Shown: positions 27,320 through 35,765 of the stretch, piece by piece
Layout: every line of letters starts with the position of its first letter
How positions within the stretch are numbered: the first letter of the stretch is position 1
DNA from: Flavobacterium sp. J27
GTDB lineage: Bacteria > Bacteroidota > Bacteroidia > Flavobacteriales > Flavobacteriaceae
Direction of reading: 5' to 3'
Length of the DNA: 64,000 nucleotides
NCBI RefSeq assembly: GCF_004303025.1
Contig: NZ_PJQW01000014.1
Coordinates: 10,889 to 74,888 of the forward strand
Notes under the pieces: model-generated
The model's input: only the letters and a program-made list of their open reading frames with translations
What the model was told of the DNA's origin: nothing
The model's database searches: none
Made by a program: the position numbers and the translations under genes

Positions 27320-28605
27320 TGTTATACAAAAGAAGTAATCAGTTATTTGTAGAGGCAAACCAAGTAATACCTGGAGGAGTAAACTCACCTGTTAGAGCTT
27401 TTAAGGCAGTTGGTGGCACTCCAATTTTTATAAAAGAAGCCAAAGGAGCTTACTTGTTTGATGAAGACGATCGAAAATATATAGACTATATTAATTCTTG
27501 GGGACCAATGATTTTAGGTCATGCATATGAGCCAGTTGTAAATGCAGTTATAGAAAAAGCAAAGAAAGGTACCTCTTTTGGTACACCTACAGAATTAGAA
27601 ACTAAAATAGCAGCATTAGCAGTTTCTATGGTGCCAAATATCGACAAAATACGTTTTGTTAGCTCAGGTACAGAAGCTTGTATGAGTGCCATTCGTTTAG
27701 CAAGAGGTTTTACAAAAAGAGAAAAAATAATTAAATTTTCGGGTTGTTACCATGGGCATTCAGATTCTTTTCTTATTGCTGCGGGTAGTGGAGCAAGTAC
27801 ATTTGGTGTTCCAAATAGTCCTGGTGTAACTACTGGAACAGCTAAAGATACTTTATTAGCAAAATATAATGATATAGATAATGTTAAGGCTTTATTTGAA
27901 GCCAATAAAGATGAGATAGCGGCTTTAATTATTGAACCAGTTGCGGGAAATATGGGTTGTATTCCTCCTAAAGAAGGCTTTTTAAGTCAATTAAGAGAAG
28001 TTTGTTCTAGTAATGGAGCATTACTTATTTTTGACGAAGTTATGACGGGATTTCGTCTTGCAAAAGGCGGAGCACAAGAATTATATGATGTTGTTGCAGA
28101 TATTGTCTGTTTTGGAAAAGTTATTGGTGGAGGCTTGCCTGTAGGTGCTTTTGCTGCTAGAGAAGAAATTATGAATTTTTTATCGCCTTTAGGTCCTGTA
28201 TATCAAGCAGGAACTTTGTCAGGAAACCCATTGGCTATGGCTGCGGGTTATGAAATGTTAAAATCATTACATGAAGATGCTACAATTTTTCAAAGACTAG
28301 AAGAAAAGACCGCTTATTTAGAAAAAGGAATACATAAAGTTTTATCTGAAAATAAAGTTCAATTCACTATTAATAGAGTAGGGTCTATGATTTCGGTTCA
28401 TTTTGATGCTGCTCCTGTGTATGATTTTGAAACGGCTAAAAATGGAGATAATGCAATGTTTAAAAACTTTTTCCATGCATTACTTGAAAAAGGAATTTAT
28501 ATTGCTCCTTCAGCATATGAAACTTGGTTTATTACAGATGCATTGACTTATGAAGATCTGGATTATACCATAAACACAATTAAAGAAGTAACAGTGACAA
28601 TATAA
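27319..28605 (+). CDS. hemL: Glutamate-1-semialdehyde 2,1-aminomutase
   Basis: PLP enzyme that converts glutamate-1-semialdehyde to 5-aminolevulinate in the C5 pathway of tetrapyrrole synthesis. The 428 residues are typical. The start PGGVNSPVRAFKAVGGTP is diagnostic, SSGTEACMSAIRLARG binds the cofactor phosphate, and K267 in CFGKVIGGGLPVG is the PLP lysine. It is the last gene of a three-gene co-directional unit in which start and stop codons overlap, followed by a strong bidirectional terminator. The partners in this unit have no obvious haem role. Confidence 0.96.
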   Translation: MLYKRSNQLFVEANQVIPGGVNSPVRAFKAVGGTPIFIKEAKGAYLFDEDDRKYIDYINSWGPMILGHAYEPVVNAVIEKAKKGTSFGTPTELETKIAALAVSMVPNIDKIRFVSSGTEACMSAIRLARGFTKREKIIKFSGCYHGHSDSFLIAAGSGASTFGVPNSPGVTTGTAKDTLLAKYNDIDNVKALFEANKDEIAALIIEPVAGNMGCIPPKEGFLSQLREVCSSNGALLIFDEVMTGFRLAKGGAQELYDVVADIVCFGKVIGGGLPVGAFAAREEIMNFLSPLGPVYQAGTLSGNPLAMAAGYEMLKSLHEDATIFQRLEEKTAYLEKGIHKVLSENKVQFTINRVGSMISVHFDAAPVYDFETAKNGDNAMFKNFFHALLEKGIYIAPSAYETWFITDALTYEDLDYTINTIKEVTVTI

Positions 28606-28633
28606 AAAAAACCTGCTTAAAGCAGGTTTTTTT
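28604..28633. terminator. Bidirectional terminator between hemL and a convergent gene
   Basis: A 12-bp stem (28606-28617 with 28621-28632) around a TAA loop, with an A-run on the left and a T-run on the right. It serves hemL (plus) and the small secreted-protein gene (minus). Confidence 0.88.
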
Positions 28634-28955
28634 AGTTAACTACTCTTTCATAAAGAGTTGTGTTTTTTTTCAATTTTTCAAATTTCTCTGGAGTTAAAGA
28701 AGCTTGTAATTTTTTAGATATTTGATTAGAAATAATTTTTTTTCTTTCAGCATCAGTAGTTAGAGCTTGTTCCTCGTACTTGTGATAAAATAATCTGAAA
28801 AAATCAGTTTCTTCTTTATCTCCTAATTCTAATAAAGTAACTACATCTTTGCTGTCTTTTTTAGCTAAAGCTGTAAATTTTTCGTTTTTTTCTTGAGCAT
28901 ATGAATTTAAACCGAATGCAAATAATAAAACAAAAATAGCTAGTATTCTTTTCAT
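28632..28955 (-). CDS. Small exported protein of unknown function
   Basis: 107 residues with a signal peptide (MKRILAIFVLLFAFGLNSYAQ). The mature part is helical and charged, with ALTTDAERKKIISNQISKKL and SLTPEKFEKLKKN. The LTPEKFEKLKK ending resembles the LTPEQ repeats of the neighbouring Spy-like protein, so it may be a distant relative. Presumably periplasmic. A promoter with both Bacteroidetes elements lies just upstream. Confidence 0.7.
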   Translation of the reverse strand: MKRILAIFVLLFAFGLNSYAQEKNEKFTALAKKDSKDVVTLLELGDKEETDFFRLFYHKYEEQALTTDAERKKIISNQISKKLQASLTPEKFEKLKKNTTLYERVVN

Positions 28956-28984
28956 TTTTAATGGATTTATTGGTTATAAGGTAT

Positions 28985-29016
28985 CAAATCTAAATTAATT
29001 TTAGCTTTAATCCAAA
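28985..29016 (-). promoter_or_regulatory. Promoter of the 107-residue exported protein
   Basis: On the minus strand: -33 TTTG (29016-29013) and -7 TAGATTTG (28992-28985), 20 nt apart, matching the Bacteroidetes consensus. The start codon is 30 nt downstream. Confidence 0.6.
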
Positions 29017-29034
29017 AAAAATGTCCTCTTTTAT

Positions 29035-29460
29035 TTATTTCTTATTTCTTTTTCTTTCTCTCATATGTTCTTTAGCCATTTCTTTTCTTTCATTTTGATT
29101 TTTTTCCCAATTTTCCATTTGCTCAGGAGTTAGAACTTTTGATAGACTTTTTTTGAATTCAGTATGGTTTTCTTCCATTTCTTGCTTCATTTTTTGTCTC
29201 TCTTCACGATTCTTTTTTTCTTGAGACGCCCTCGCTTCTTTCATCTCTTCTCTTTTCTTTTCTCTCTTTTTCATTTGAGTTTCAAGAATAGGTTTTAACT
29301 TTTCCTGTTGCTCATTGGTAAGGCTTAAATCAGTGGTCATTTTTTCTAATTGTTTAGCCACTTTTTCTTCCGAACTTAATTTTTCTCTTTTCATTTCCTT
29401 GTTTTGTGCCATACTAACTGTACTAAAAGCTAAAACTAATGCTAACATTATTGTTCTCAT
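29035..29460 (-). CDS. Spy/CpxP-like periplasmic LTxxQ protein
   Basis: 141 residues; signal peptide MRTIMLALVLAFSTVSMAQ. The mature part is extremely charged (Lys/Glu/Arg) and alpha-helical with two LTxxQ-type motifs, LSLTNEQQEKLKPI at about 45-58 and KVLTPEQMENWEKN at about 107-120, as in the Spy/CpxP family of periplasmic stress chaperones and metal-responsive proteins. It lies close to a probable copper-handling gene unit that reads divergently. The role is inferred from motif order only. Confidence 0.75.
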   Translation of the reverse strand: MRTIMLALVLAFSTVSMAQNKEMKREKLSSEEKVAKQLEKMTTDLSLTNEQQEKLKPILETQMKKREKKREEMKEARASQEKKNREERQKMKQEMEENHTEFKKSLSKVLTPEQMENWEKNQNERKEMAKEHMRERKRNKK

Positions 29461-29566
29461 AATTCTTTTTTTTAATGTTTATATCTATTAGATACTTAAA
29501 ATTTTAAAAGGTTTAATTAACACGGAAAAATGATTCATATCATGCCTTCATTAAGTCAGTATTATG

Positions 29567-29574
29567 TATATTTG
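29567..29574 (+). promoter_or_regulatory. -7 promoter element of the MbnP/MbnH-like unit
   Basis: TATATTTG is an exact TAnnTTTG match. It overlaps the upstream ATG at 29564 and so argues that translation starts at GTG 29579 or a later codon. No clear -33 element. Confidence 0.5.
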
Positions 29575-29578
29575 CTTC

Positions 29579-29965
29579 GTGAAAAAAGCAATGTTCCTTT
29601 TAGCATTATTTATACTGGTAAGACCAGTAATTCCAGTATTGGATTATATTGTTAATTATGAATATATAGCAACAGAATTATGCGAAAATGTAGCCAAACC
29701 AGAACTAAAATGTAATGGAAAGTGTCATTTAGCCAAAGAGCTTGCTAAAGCTTCAGAATCAGAAAAACCTATTTCATCCAACAAAAAAAATGGACATCAA
29801 GAAATCGAAGTTTTATTTTGTAACGAAATAGAAAGATTGAACATTCTTTTTAAAGATTTCTTTTTAATCCAAGAAAAAGACGTTTTTTATCAGAATTTGT
29901 ATCAATCTGTTGCTACATATTCCATCTTTCATCCTCCCATTTTACATCTTAATTTTTTTAATTAA
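29579..29965 (+). CDS. Small Cys-rich membrane protein, putative copper-unit partner
   Basis: About 128 residues from GTG 29579 (the frame opens at ATG 29564, but a -7 box overlaps that codon). The N terminus is hydrophobic (KKAMFLLALFILVRPVIPVLDYIV), consistent with a signal peptide or anchor. It is followed by ELCENVAKPELKCNGKCHLAKEL, where three or four cysteines and a histidine form a possible metal site. The C terminus has SIFHPPILHL, an aromatic/proline tail. I do not recognise a named family. It is the first gene of a unit with MbnP- and MbnH-like proteins, so a periplasmic copper role is a reasonable inference only. Confidence 0.7.
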   Translation: MKKAMFLLALFILVRPVIPVLDYIVNYEYIATELCENVAKPELKCNGKCHLAKELAKASESEKPISSNKKNGHQEIEVLFCNEIERLNILFKDFFLIQEKDVFYQNLYQSVATYSIFHPPILHLNFFN

Positions 29966-30067
29966 TTACAGATAGGTTTTATATCAATCTGAGAACACTT
30001 ATGTTCAAAATTTTCTAAGGTTTTGCCTTGGAGCAATTACTCATATATAAAATTTTAAAAATAAAAG

Positions 30068-30847
30068 ATGAAAAATTCATTAAAAAATATAGCAATCGCA
30101 ATGGTTGCTGCTACAACTTTACTTTCTTGTTCAAACGAAGACGATACAACTACTAATGGTACAGGTACACTAAAAGTAGAATTTGATAACATTTATGGCG
30201 ATGCCAATTTTGCATTTAATACACCTTATACAAACTCTAACGGAGAAATTATTAAGGTAACCGATGTGGTTTATATCGTAAGCAATATCGTTTTAACCAA
30301 AGAAGATGGGGCTACTTATACAGTGCCTAAATCCGATAGTTATTTCTTTGTTAATGAAGCAGATGCTGCTAGTACTTTGCTTTCTTTACCTAATATTCCA
30401 GCGGCAAACTACACGAAAATTTCTTTTGGAATTGGGGTTGATGAAGCCCAATTTAATATGGGTGGCACAGGACAAGGCAACTTATGGGAAAGAGCCGATG
30501 TTTTGGGAATGACTTGGTCTTGGGCAGCGGGTTATAAGTTCGTTAAATTTGAAGGAACCTATACTTCGCCTAGTTATACCGATGCTAGTTTTATGGTTCA
30601 TACTGGGAAAACTGGGGAAATTTACAATTATGCTGAAGTAAGTTTAAATTTACCAGAGAAGGCTTTAGTACGCACTACAATTACACCTCAAATCCACATT
30701 ATGTCAAATTTAAAAGACATTATCGACGGAACTACAGTGGTTAATTTCGAAGATGGTGGCATGGTTATGGGTGGAGCCAAAGTGCAAAATATTATGGCAA
30801 ATAATGTACCCAACATGTTTGAAGTACATCATGTACATAATGATTAA
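30068..30847 (+). CDS. MbnP-like lipoprotein (copper-binding family)
   Basis: 259 residues with a lipoprotein signal (lipobox LLSC, Cys21). The mature protein begins GTLKVEFDNIYGDANFAFN and contains DVVYIVSNIVL, GIGVDEAQFN and LGMTWSWAAGYKFVKFEG, the pattern of the MbnP family. In characterised MbnP a Trp is oxidised to kynurenine by the partner MbnH and the product binds Cu(I). Candidate Trp residues here are W140, W150 and W152. A His-rich end (EVHHVHND) could also bind metal. The MbnH-like gene follows after an intergenic repeat. Confidence 0.85.
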   Translation: MKNSLKNIAIAMVAATTLLSCSNEDDTTTNGTGTLKVEFDNIYGDANFAFNTPYTNSNGEIIKVTDVVYIVSNIVLTKEDGATYTVPKSDSYFFVNEADAASTLLSLPNIPAANYTKISFGIGVDEAQFNMGGTGQGNLWERADVLGMTWSWAAGYKFVKFEGTYTSPSYTDASFMVHTGKTGEIYNYAEVSLNLPEKALVRTTITPQIHIMSNLKDIIDGTTVVNFEDGGMVMGGAKVQNIMANNVPNMFEVHHVHND

Positions 30848-30856
30848 TTGTATATA

Positions 30857-30998
30857 GAAGCCATTCCTGCTTTACAGTACTAGTCCTCGGTTGTATCGTT
30901 TATTTTCTACAATTTTTAAAAGAGCTTCTTAGGTCGCTTTTTAAAAATAAGAAAATATAATGATACACCCTGCGGGCTATTCCTTTCAATCAGGGCTA
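30857..30998 (+). repeat. Dispersed intergenic repeat, copy B
   Basis: Starts GAAGCCATTCCTGC and ends TTTCAATCAGGGCTAA. The inner part contains AGCTTCTTAGGTCGCTTTTT, which matches the inner module of copy E (AGCTTCCTCTGGTCGCTTTTT). It sits between the MbnP- and MbnH-like genes, interrupting an otherwise co-directional unit. Confidence 0.7.
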
Positions 30999-31011
30999 AA
31001 ATCCTAAAAAG

Positions 31012-32049
31012 ATGAAAAAAATAGTAATTGTTGCAGTCTTATTGTTATTTGTAAGCTGTAGTTCCGATAAAGATTCGGAATATCAAAATATACCTATAAA
31101 TTATCAAATACCCAGTAACTTTCCTCCTTTGGCTTATACTATGGAATACAATCCTTTAACAGAAAAAGGATTCGAATTAGGAAAAAAAATCTTTTATGAC
31201 GGCCGATTGGCTTCAGATGGCGTGGTGGCGTGTGGTTTTTGTCATATTCAAGAAAATGCTTTTACACATCACGGGCATACATTTAGTCATGGTGTGGGAG
31301 AAGGCATTGGAACACGCAATGCACCACCTATTCAGAATATGGCTTATCAAACCCAGTTTTTCTGGGATGGAGCAGCTAATCATATCGAATTGTTGTCTAT
31401 GAATCCTATTTCGAACGAAGTAGAAATGAACGGGAACATTGGTAACATTATAACCATGATGCAAAATGATTCCCAATATAAAAAGCTTTACCAACAAGCA
31501 TTTGAAAACGGTGTCATTAATAGTGAAAATATGCTAAAAGCCTTAGCGCAATTCATGACGATGCTTACTTCTTCTAATTCGCGTTTTGATAAATATAGAA
31601 GAAACGAGGCAGGAGGAGTACTTACTTCTGAGGAATTAGAAGGTTATGCTCTTTTTAATCAAAAATGTGCAAGTTGTCATGCTACCGATATTTTTACAGA
31701 TAATTCGTTTCGAAACAACGGTCTATCAATTAATCCTCAAATTCAAGATAATGGAAGATATCATGTAACAGAACTTGAAGAAGATCGGTACACGTTTAAA
31801 GTTCCTAGTTTACGGAATATAGAAAAAACGGCACCTTATATGCACGATGGTCGTTTTTTTACTTTAGAAGCAGTCTTAGATCATTATTCCAATGGAGTTG
31901 TAAATACACAAAATTTAGATTCTAGTTTAAATCAAAATGGTGTTTTAGGAATTTCCTTAGCAAACGATGAAAAAATAAAAATTATCGCTTTCTTAAAAAC
32001 ATTAACCGATAATGAGTTTTTGACAGATACGCGTTTTGCAGAATTTTAA
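31012..32049 (+). CDS. MbnH-like di-heme cytochrome c peroxidase-family protein
   Basis: A 345-residue lipoprotein (lipobox FVSC, Cys16) with two CxxCH haem c sites: CGFCH at 74-78 and CASCH at 219-223. Motifs of the CcpA/MauG/MbnH superfamily are present: FELGKKIFYDGRL near the N terminus, GTRNAPPIQNM, and FKVPSLRNIEKTAPYMHDGR before the end. Next to an MbnP-like gene, the most likely role is MbnH, the di-heme enzyme that oxidises a Trp of MbnP using peroxide. A generic cytochrome c peroxidase is the alternative. It is membrane-anchored in the periplasm. The next gene starts 16 bp downstream. Confidence 0.88.
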   Translation: MKKIVIVAVLLLFVSCSSDKDSEYQNIPINYQIPSNFPPLAYTMEYNPLTEKGFELGKKIFYDGRLASDGVVACGFCHIQENAFTHHGHTFSHGVGEGIGTRNAPPIQNMAYQTQFFWDGAANHIELLSMNPISNEVEMNGNIGNIITMMQNDSQYKKLYQQAFENGVINSENMLKALAQFMTMLTSSNSRFDKYRRNEAGGVLTSEELEGYALFNQKCASCHATDIFTDNSFRNNGLSINPQIQDNGRYHVTELEEDRYTFKVPSLRNIEKTAPYMHDGRFFTLEAVLDHYSNGVVNTQNLDSSLNQNGVLGISLANDEKIKIIAFLKTLTDNEFLTDTRFAEF

Positions 32050-32065
32050 AAAATGAAATATACAG

Positions 32066-33016
32066 ATGAAAAAAATAATGCTATTTATAATAATTGGGTT
32101 TTCAATGACTTATGCTGCCGAAAAAGATAGTTTAGTTACGGAAAATCCTTTTAAAAGATATTACAAATTATTAGATGATTGTGATGCTTGCGGTTGTTCT
32201 GCGAGTGGTGGAAGTATGGGTTTTTCCTCGATGTTAAATCCTAATTTTATTGGAGTTCGTTATTTTTATCAATCCTATCAAAGTACAGATGGGTTGTATA
32301 GCAATTCACCTTGGTACAACGAAAATTTTAACACCATTCAACTTTGGGGAAGAATACCAGTTACTACTAAAATTCAAGTTTCTTTGCTTTTACCTTATCA
32401 ATTTCATAATCGAGAATCAAATACAGGTGGCCAATCTATTTCTGGTCTAGGAGATCTTACAGCTTTAGGATTTTATTCCATTGTAAAAACAAAGAAGGAT
32501 TCCTTAACGTTTAAACATCATGTTTTGTTGGGTGGTGGTGTAAAAATACCAACAGGAAAATACAATGAGTCAAACAATGGAAGTGTTAATCCAAGTTACC
32601 AATTAGGAACTGGAAGTTGGGATTATATTGTAGCAACAGAATACATATTTCGAAAAAAACAAATCGGTTTCAATGCGATGTTGAATTATACTATTAAAAC
32701 GGAAAATGAAAAAAACTATCGTTTTGGGAACCAATTTAATTATGGCGGTACCTTTTTTTATGTTGTAGCTAACGAAAGTTTTTCTTTTGTGCCTCAGCTA
32801 GGTTTTGCAGGAGAAGTGTATGAAAGTAATTACCAACACCAACAAAAAGTAAGAAATACTGAAGGAGATATTTTGTTTGGGAAAATGGGTTTTGAAATTG
32901 GTAAAAATAGATTCTCTTTGGGAGCCAATGCTATGTTGCCGATTCATCAAAATTTAACAGGTGGAAATGTAGAAGCTAATTATAGGTGGAGTATCCATTT
33001 TAATTATAGTTTGTAA
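32066..33016 (+). CDS. Outer-membrane beta-barrel protein with an N-terminal CDACGC motif
   Basis: 316 residues; signal peptide MKKIMLFIIIGFSMTYA. The mature N terminus carries DDCDACGCSASGGSMGF with C39, C42 and C44, an unusual Cys cluster for a barrel. Alternating aromatic and polar strands follow (FNTIQLWGRIPVTTKIQVSL, LGDLTALGFYSI, ending NYRWSIHFNYSL), and the C-terminal residue is not aromatic. It is the last gene of the MbnP/MbnH-like unit. A metal-related outer-membrane channel is inferred; no family name can be given with confidence. Confidence 0.78.
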   Translation: MKKIMLFIIIGFSMTYAAEKDSLVTENPFKRYYKLLDDCDACGCSASGGSMGFSSMLNPNFIGVRYFYQSYQSTDGLYSNSPWYNENFNTIQLWGRIPVTTKIQVSLLLPYQFHNRESNTGGQSISGLGDLTALGFYSIVKTKKDSLTFKHHVLLGGGVKIPTGKYNESNNGSVNPSYQLGTGSWDYIVATEYIFRKKQIGFNAMLNYTIKTENEKNYRFGNQFNYGGTFFYVVANESFSFVPQLGFAGEVYESNYQHQQKVRNTEGDILFGKMGFEIGKNRFSLGANAMLPIHQNLTGGNVEANYRWSIHFNYSL

Positions 33017-33017
33017 A

Positions 33018-33049
33018 CAAAAAAGGAACTCAATTGAGTTCCTTTTTTT
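33018..33049. terminator. Bidirectional terminator, copper unit / lysS
   Basis: A near-perfect palindrome centred at 33033 with arms AAAAGGAACTCAA and TTGAGTTCCTTTT and A/T tracts on both flanks, placed between convergent genes. Confidence 0.87.
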
Positions 33050-33059
33050 ATTTAAATAA

Positions 33060-34757
33060 TTATTTTCCTAAAAATTCAGCAATTTTTGCATCGCCTTCCA
33101 CTTTAATTTTCATTAAACCATGTTTCACGATACCTTTGCTTGCAGCATCCCATTTTTTCCCGCTTAAGCCTGCTTTTTCTTTTAAATCACCTATTGAGAT
33201 TCCTTCGTTAGCTTTTAAAAGTTCAAGAATATGTTTTTCATCTTCCGTTAATTCCGGGCCTTTTTTTTCTGGTCGCATTTGCGGGAAGAATAATACTTCT
33301 TGAATCGAAGCATTGTTTGTTAAGAACATCATTAAACGATCCATACCAATCCCTAAACCAGAAGTTGGAGGCATACCATATTCTAACGCTCTTAAGAAGT
33401 CTTCGTCAATAATTCCGTTGGCTTCATCATCTCCTTTTGCAGCTAATGCCATTTGGTTTTCAAAACGTTCTCTTTGGTCAATAGGATCATTTAATTCCGA
33501 ATAGGCATTGGCAATCTCTTTTCCACAAACCATCAGTTCAAAACGTTCGGTTAAATCTGGATTATCTCTGTGGGATTTACATAAAGGAGACATTTCTTTT
33601 GGATAATCCGTAATAAAGGTAGGTTGGATAAAATTACCTTCACATTTTTCACCAAATATTTCATCAATTAATTTTCCTTTACCCATGGTATCATCTACTT
33701 CAATCCCCATAGATTTTGCAGCTTCAAATAATTCTGCTTCAGTTTTTCCTGTAATGTCAAAACCAGTAAATTGTTTGATAGCATCGGTCATGGTAACACG
33801 AGCATAAGGCGCTTTGAAATCTACTTTTTTGTCTCCAAAAGTAACTTCCGTTGTTCCATTAACTTGTAATGCGCAATATTCTAATAGGTTTTCGGTAAAT
33901 TCCATCATCCAGTTGTAGTCTTTATAAGCTACATAAATTTCCATAGCTGTAAATTCTGGATTGTGCGTTCTGTCCATCCCTTCATTACGGAAATTTTTAG
34001 AAAATTCATATACACCATCAAAACCACCTACGATTAATCTTTTTAAATACAATTCGTTAGCGATTCTCATGTATAATGGAATGTCTAAACTATTATGATG
34101 TGTGATAAAAGGTCTAGCTGCAGCACCACCAGGAATCGCTTGTAATACAGGAGTTTCCACTTCCATATAACCTGCATTGTTGAAAAAAGTACGCATCGCA
34201 TTAAATAATTTGGTACGCTTAACAAATACTTCTTTTACCTGAGGGTTTACTACTAAATCTACATAACGCATTCTGTATCGCAATTCTGGATCCACAAAAG
34301 CATCAAAAACATGACCTTCGTCATCCGTTTTAGGTAATGGTAAAGGACGTAATGTTTTACTTAAAAAGGTAAGATTTTCTACACGAATACATTTTGCACC
34401 CACTTTCGTAGTAAATAATTCCCCTTCAACCCCTATAAAATCACCTAAATCGGTTAATTTTCTAAAAACTTGATTGTATAATGTTTTGTCTTCGTTTGGG
34501 CAAATTACATCACGATTCAAATACAATTGAATACGTCCTTCACTGTCTTGTAATTCAGCAAAAGCAGCTTTACCTTGGTCACGAACACTCATTAAACGTC
34601 CAGCCACTACAACTTTCTTACCTTCTTCAAAAGTTTCCTTAATCTGCTTCGATGTTTCTTTTACAGGAAATAAATCTGCAGGATAAGGGTTGATACCAAG
34701 TTCGCGCAAAGCTGTAAGCTTGTCTCTTCTAATGATTTCTTGTTCTGAAAGTTGCAT
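33060..34757 (-). CDS. lysS: Lysyl-tRNA synthetase (class II)
   Basis: Charges tRNA-Lys in the cytosol. 565 residues, against about 505 in E. coli: there is a C-terminal extension of about 60 residues (EKKGPELTEDEKHILELL to the end) that is typical for this phylum. An N-terminal OB-fold (VAGRLMSVRDQGKAAFAEL), class II motif 2 (FRNEGMDRTHNPEFT) and motif 3 (GLGIGMDRLMMFLTN) are all present. A -7 promoter element lies about 20 nt upstream of the start. Confidence 0.97.
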   Translation of the reverse strand: MQLSEQEIIRRDKLTALRELGINPYPADLFPVKETSKQIKETFEEGKKVVVAGRLMSVRDQGKAAFAELQDSEGRIQLYLNRDVICPNEDKTLYNQVFRKLTDLGDFIGVEGELFTTKVGAKCIRVENLTFLSKTLRPLPLPKTDDEGHVFDAFVDPELRYRMRYVDLVVNPQVKEVFVKRTKLFNAMRTFFNNAGYMEVETPVLQAIPGGAAARPFITHHNSLDIPLYMRIANELYLKRLIVGGFDGVYEFSKNFRNEGMDRTHNPEFTAMEIYVAYKDYNWMMEFTENLLEYCALQVNGTTEVTFGDKKVDFKAPYARVTMTDAIKQFTGFDITGKTEAELFEAAKSMGIEVDDTMGKGKLIDEIFGEKCEGNFIQPTFITDYPKEMSPLCKSHRDNPDLTERFELMVCGKEIANAYSELNDPIDQRERFENQMALAAKGDDEANGIIDEDFLRALEYGMPPTSGLGIGMDRLMMFLTNNASIQEVLFFPQMRPEKKGPELTEDEKHILELLKANEGISIGDLKEKAGLSGKKWDAASKGIVKHGLMKIKVEGDAKIAEFLGK

Positions 34758-34777
34758 ATAAATTCTTTTTAAGCGTG

Positions 34778-34785
34778 CAAAGATA
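34778..34785 (-). promoter_or_regulatory. -7 promoter element of lysS
   Basis: Reads TATCTTTG on the minus strand, an exact TAnnTTTG match, 20 nt before the lysS ATG. Confidence 0.55.
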
Positions 34786-34873
34786 AGTATTAGTTTAAAA
34801 GTTTAAAAGTATAAAACTTCAAAAGTTTGCATTTTATTTGGAGCGAAGGTTTGTCTTGTTTTTGCGCACTATT

Positions 34874-34954
34874 TTCCTGCCATTCGTTCTATCTTTTTTG
34901 TTATTAAAAAAAGATGTTAAAATGCAAAAAAGGATGTTACTTCTGTCAGGGCTA
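34874..34954 (+). repeat. Dispersed intergenic repeat, copy C
   Basis: Begins TTCCTGCCATTCGTTCTATC, runs through an A/T-rich variable hairpin and ends AAAAGGATGTTACTTC then TGTCAGGGCTA. The right arm is nearly the same as in copy E (AAAAGGATGTCATTGCCTTC then AGGGCTA). The upstream 27 codons of the open frame at 34914 lie on this repeat and are not coding. Confidence 0.72.
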
Positions 34955-34970
34955 TACTAGAAAGTATTTG

Positions 34971-34978
34971 TATATTTG
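34971..34978 (+). promoter_or_regulatory. -7 promoter element of the lipoprotein-lipB unit
   Basis: TATATTTG, an exact match, 17 nt before the ATG at 34995. It fixes the start downstream of the longer open frame. Confidence 0.55.
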
Positions 34979-34994
34979 TATCAAATTTGTAAAA

Positions 34995-35765
34995 ATGAAA
35001 AAAATAATCTTTCTTATCGGTATATTATCTGTTTTAGTGAGTTGTAAAATTCAAGAAACAATAGCTGTCAATGAATTGAAAGAAGTAGATTTAAAATACG
35101 GTTTTGATTTTTCACCTATGTTAAAGCTAGGGAAAAAAGAAGGTGAAGCTAAGAAAAATCAAAAAGTGTATGATACAGTTTTAGATTTCAAAGCGTTGTT
35201 AGCGGAGCATAAAGATAGTATTGCAAAACTACCAGATAGTGTTAGAACCCAATTAGAATTTTTAGCCGATTTTGATATTCATATGAAAGTTGATGAATCA
35301 AAAGATATTTTTCTTTACGAAATGGGTATGAAACTGCCTTCTTTTGAAGCCATGTCTAAAGATATGAATCCTTTTAAAAGTATAGGAGCTTTGTCAAAAA
35401 TGGATAAAAGTTTGGCTATGGGAGCAGATAAAGCAGATGACGATAAGGAAAACTATGAAACGACTTATACCTATAATGAGCGTTATTTTGAAAAGAAAAT
35501 TGTTTCCAAAATAAAGAAAAAGAAAGAAAAGAAAAAATTATCTGAAAATGAAGAATTAGGAGAGGATGAGTTTTCAAAACAACTTAAAGAGGCATTGAAA
35601 GAATGTTCGTATGTTATGAAATATACCTTTCCTAAGAAAATAAAATCGGTTTCTTTAAAGAACGCAAAAATAAGTGAAGATAAAAAATCTTTTACGTATG
35701 AAATATTGTTAGATGATTTAGAGAATCAAGAAGATTTAAGTTTTAAAGTGCAATTTTATGAATAA
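34995..35765 (+). CDS. Lipoprotein of unknown function
   Basis: 256 residues starting MKKIIFLIGILSVLVSCK, with a lipobox Cys at 17. The mature part is acidic and lysine-rich with no recognised domain: a segment KKEGEAKKNQKVYD, then LLAEHKDSIAKLPDSVRTQLEFLADFDIHMKV-type helices, then a highly charged stretch (IKKKKEKKKLSENEELGEDE). It overlaps lipB by 8 bp (ATGAATAA), so the two are translationally coupled, but this gives no clear functional clue. The start is supported by the signal peptide and by the -7 box at 34971. Confidence 0.75.
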   Translation: MKKIIFLIGILSVLVSCKIQETIAVNELKEVDLKYGFDFSPMLKLGKKEGEAKKNQKVYDTVLDFKALLAEHKDSIAKLPDSVRTQLEFLADFDIHMKVDESKDIFLYEMGMKLPSFEAMSKDMNPFKSIGALSKMDKSLAMGADKADDDKENYETTYTYNERYFEKKIVSKIKKKKEKKKLSENEELGEDEFSKQLKEALKECSYVMKYTFPKKIKSVSLKNAKISEDKKSFTYEILLDDLENQEDLSFKVQFYE

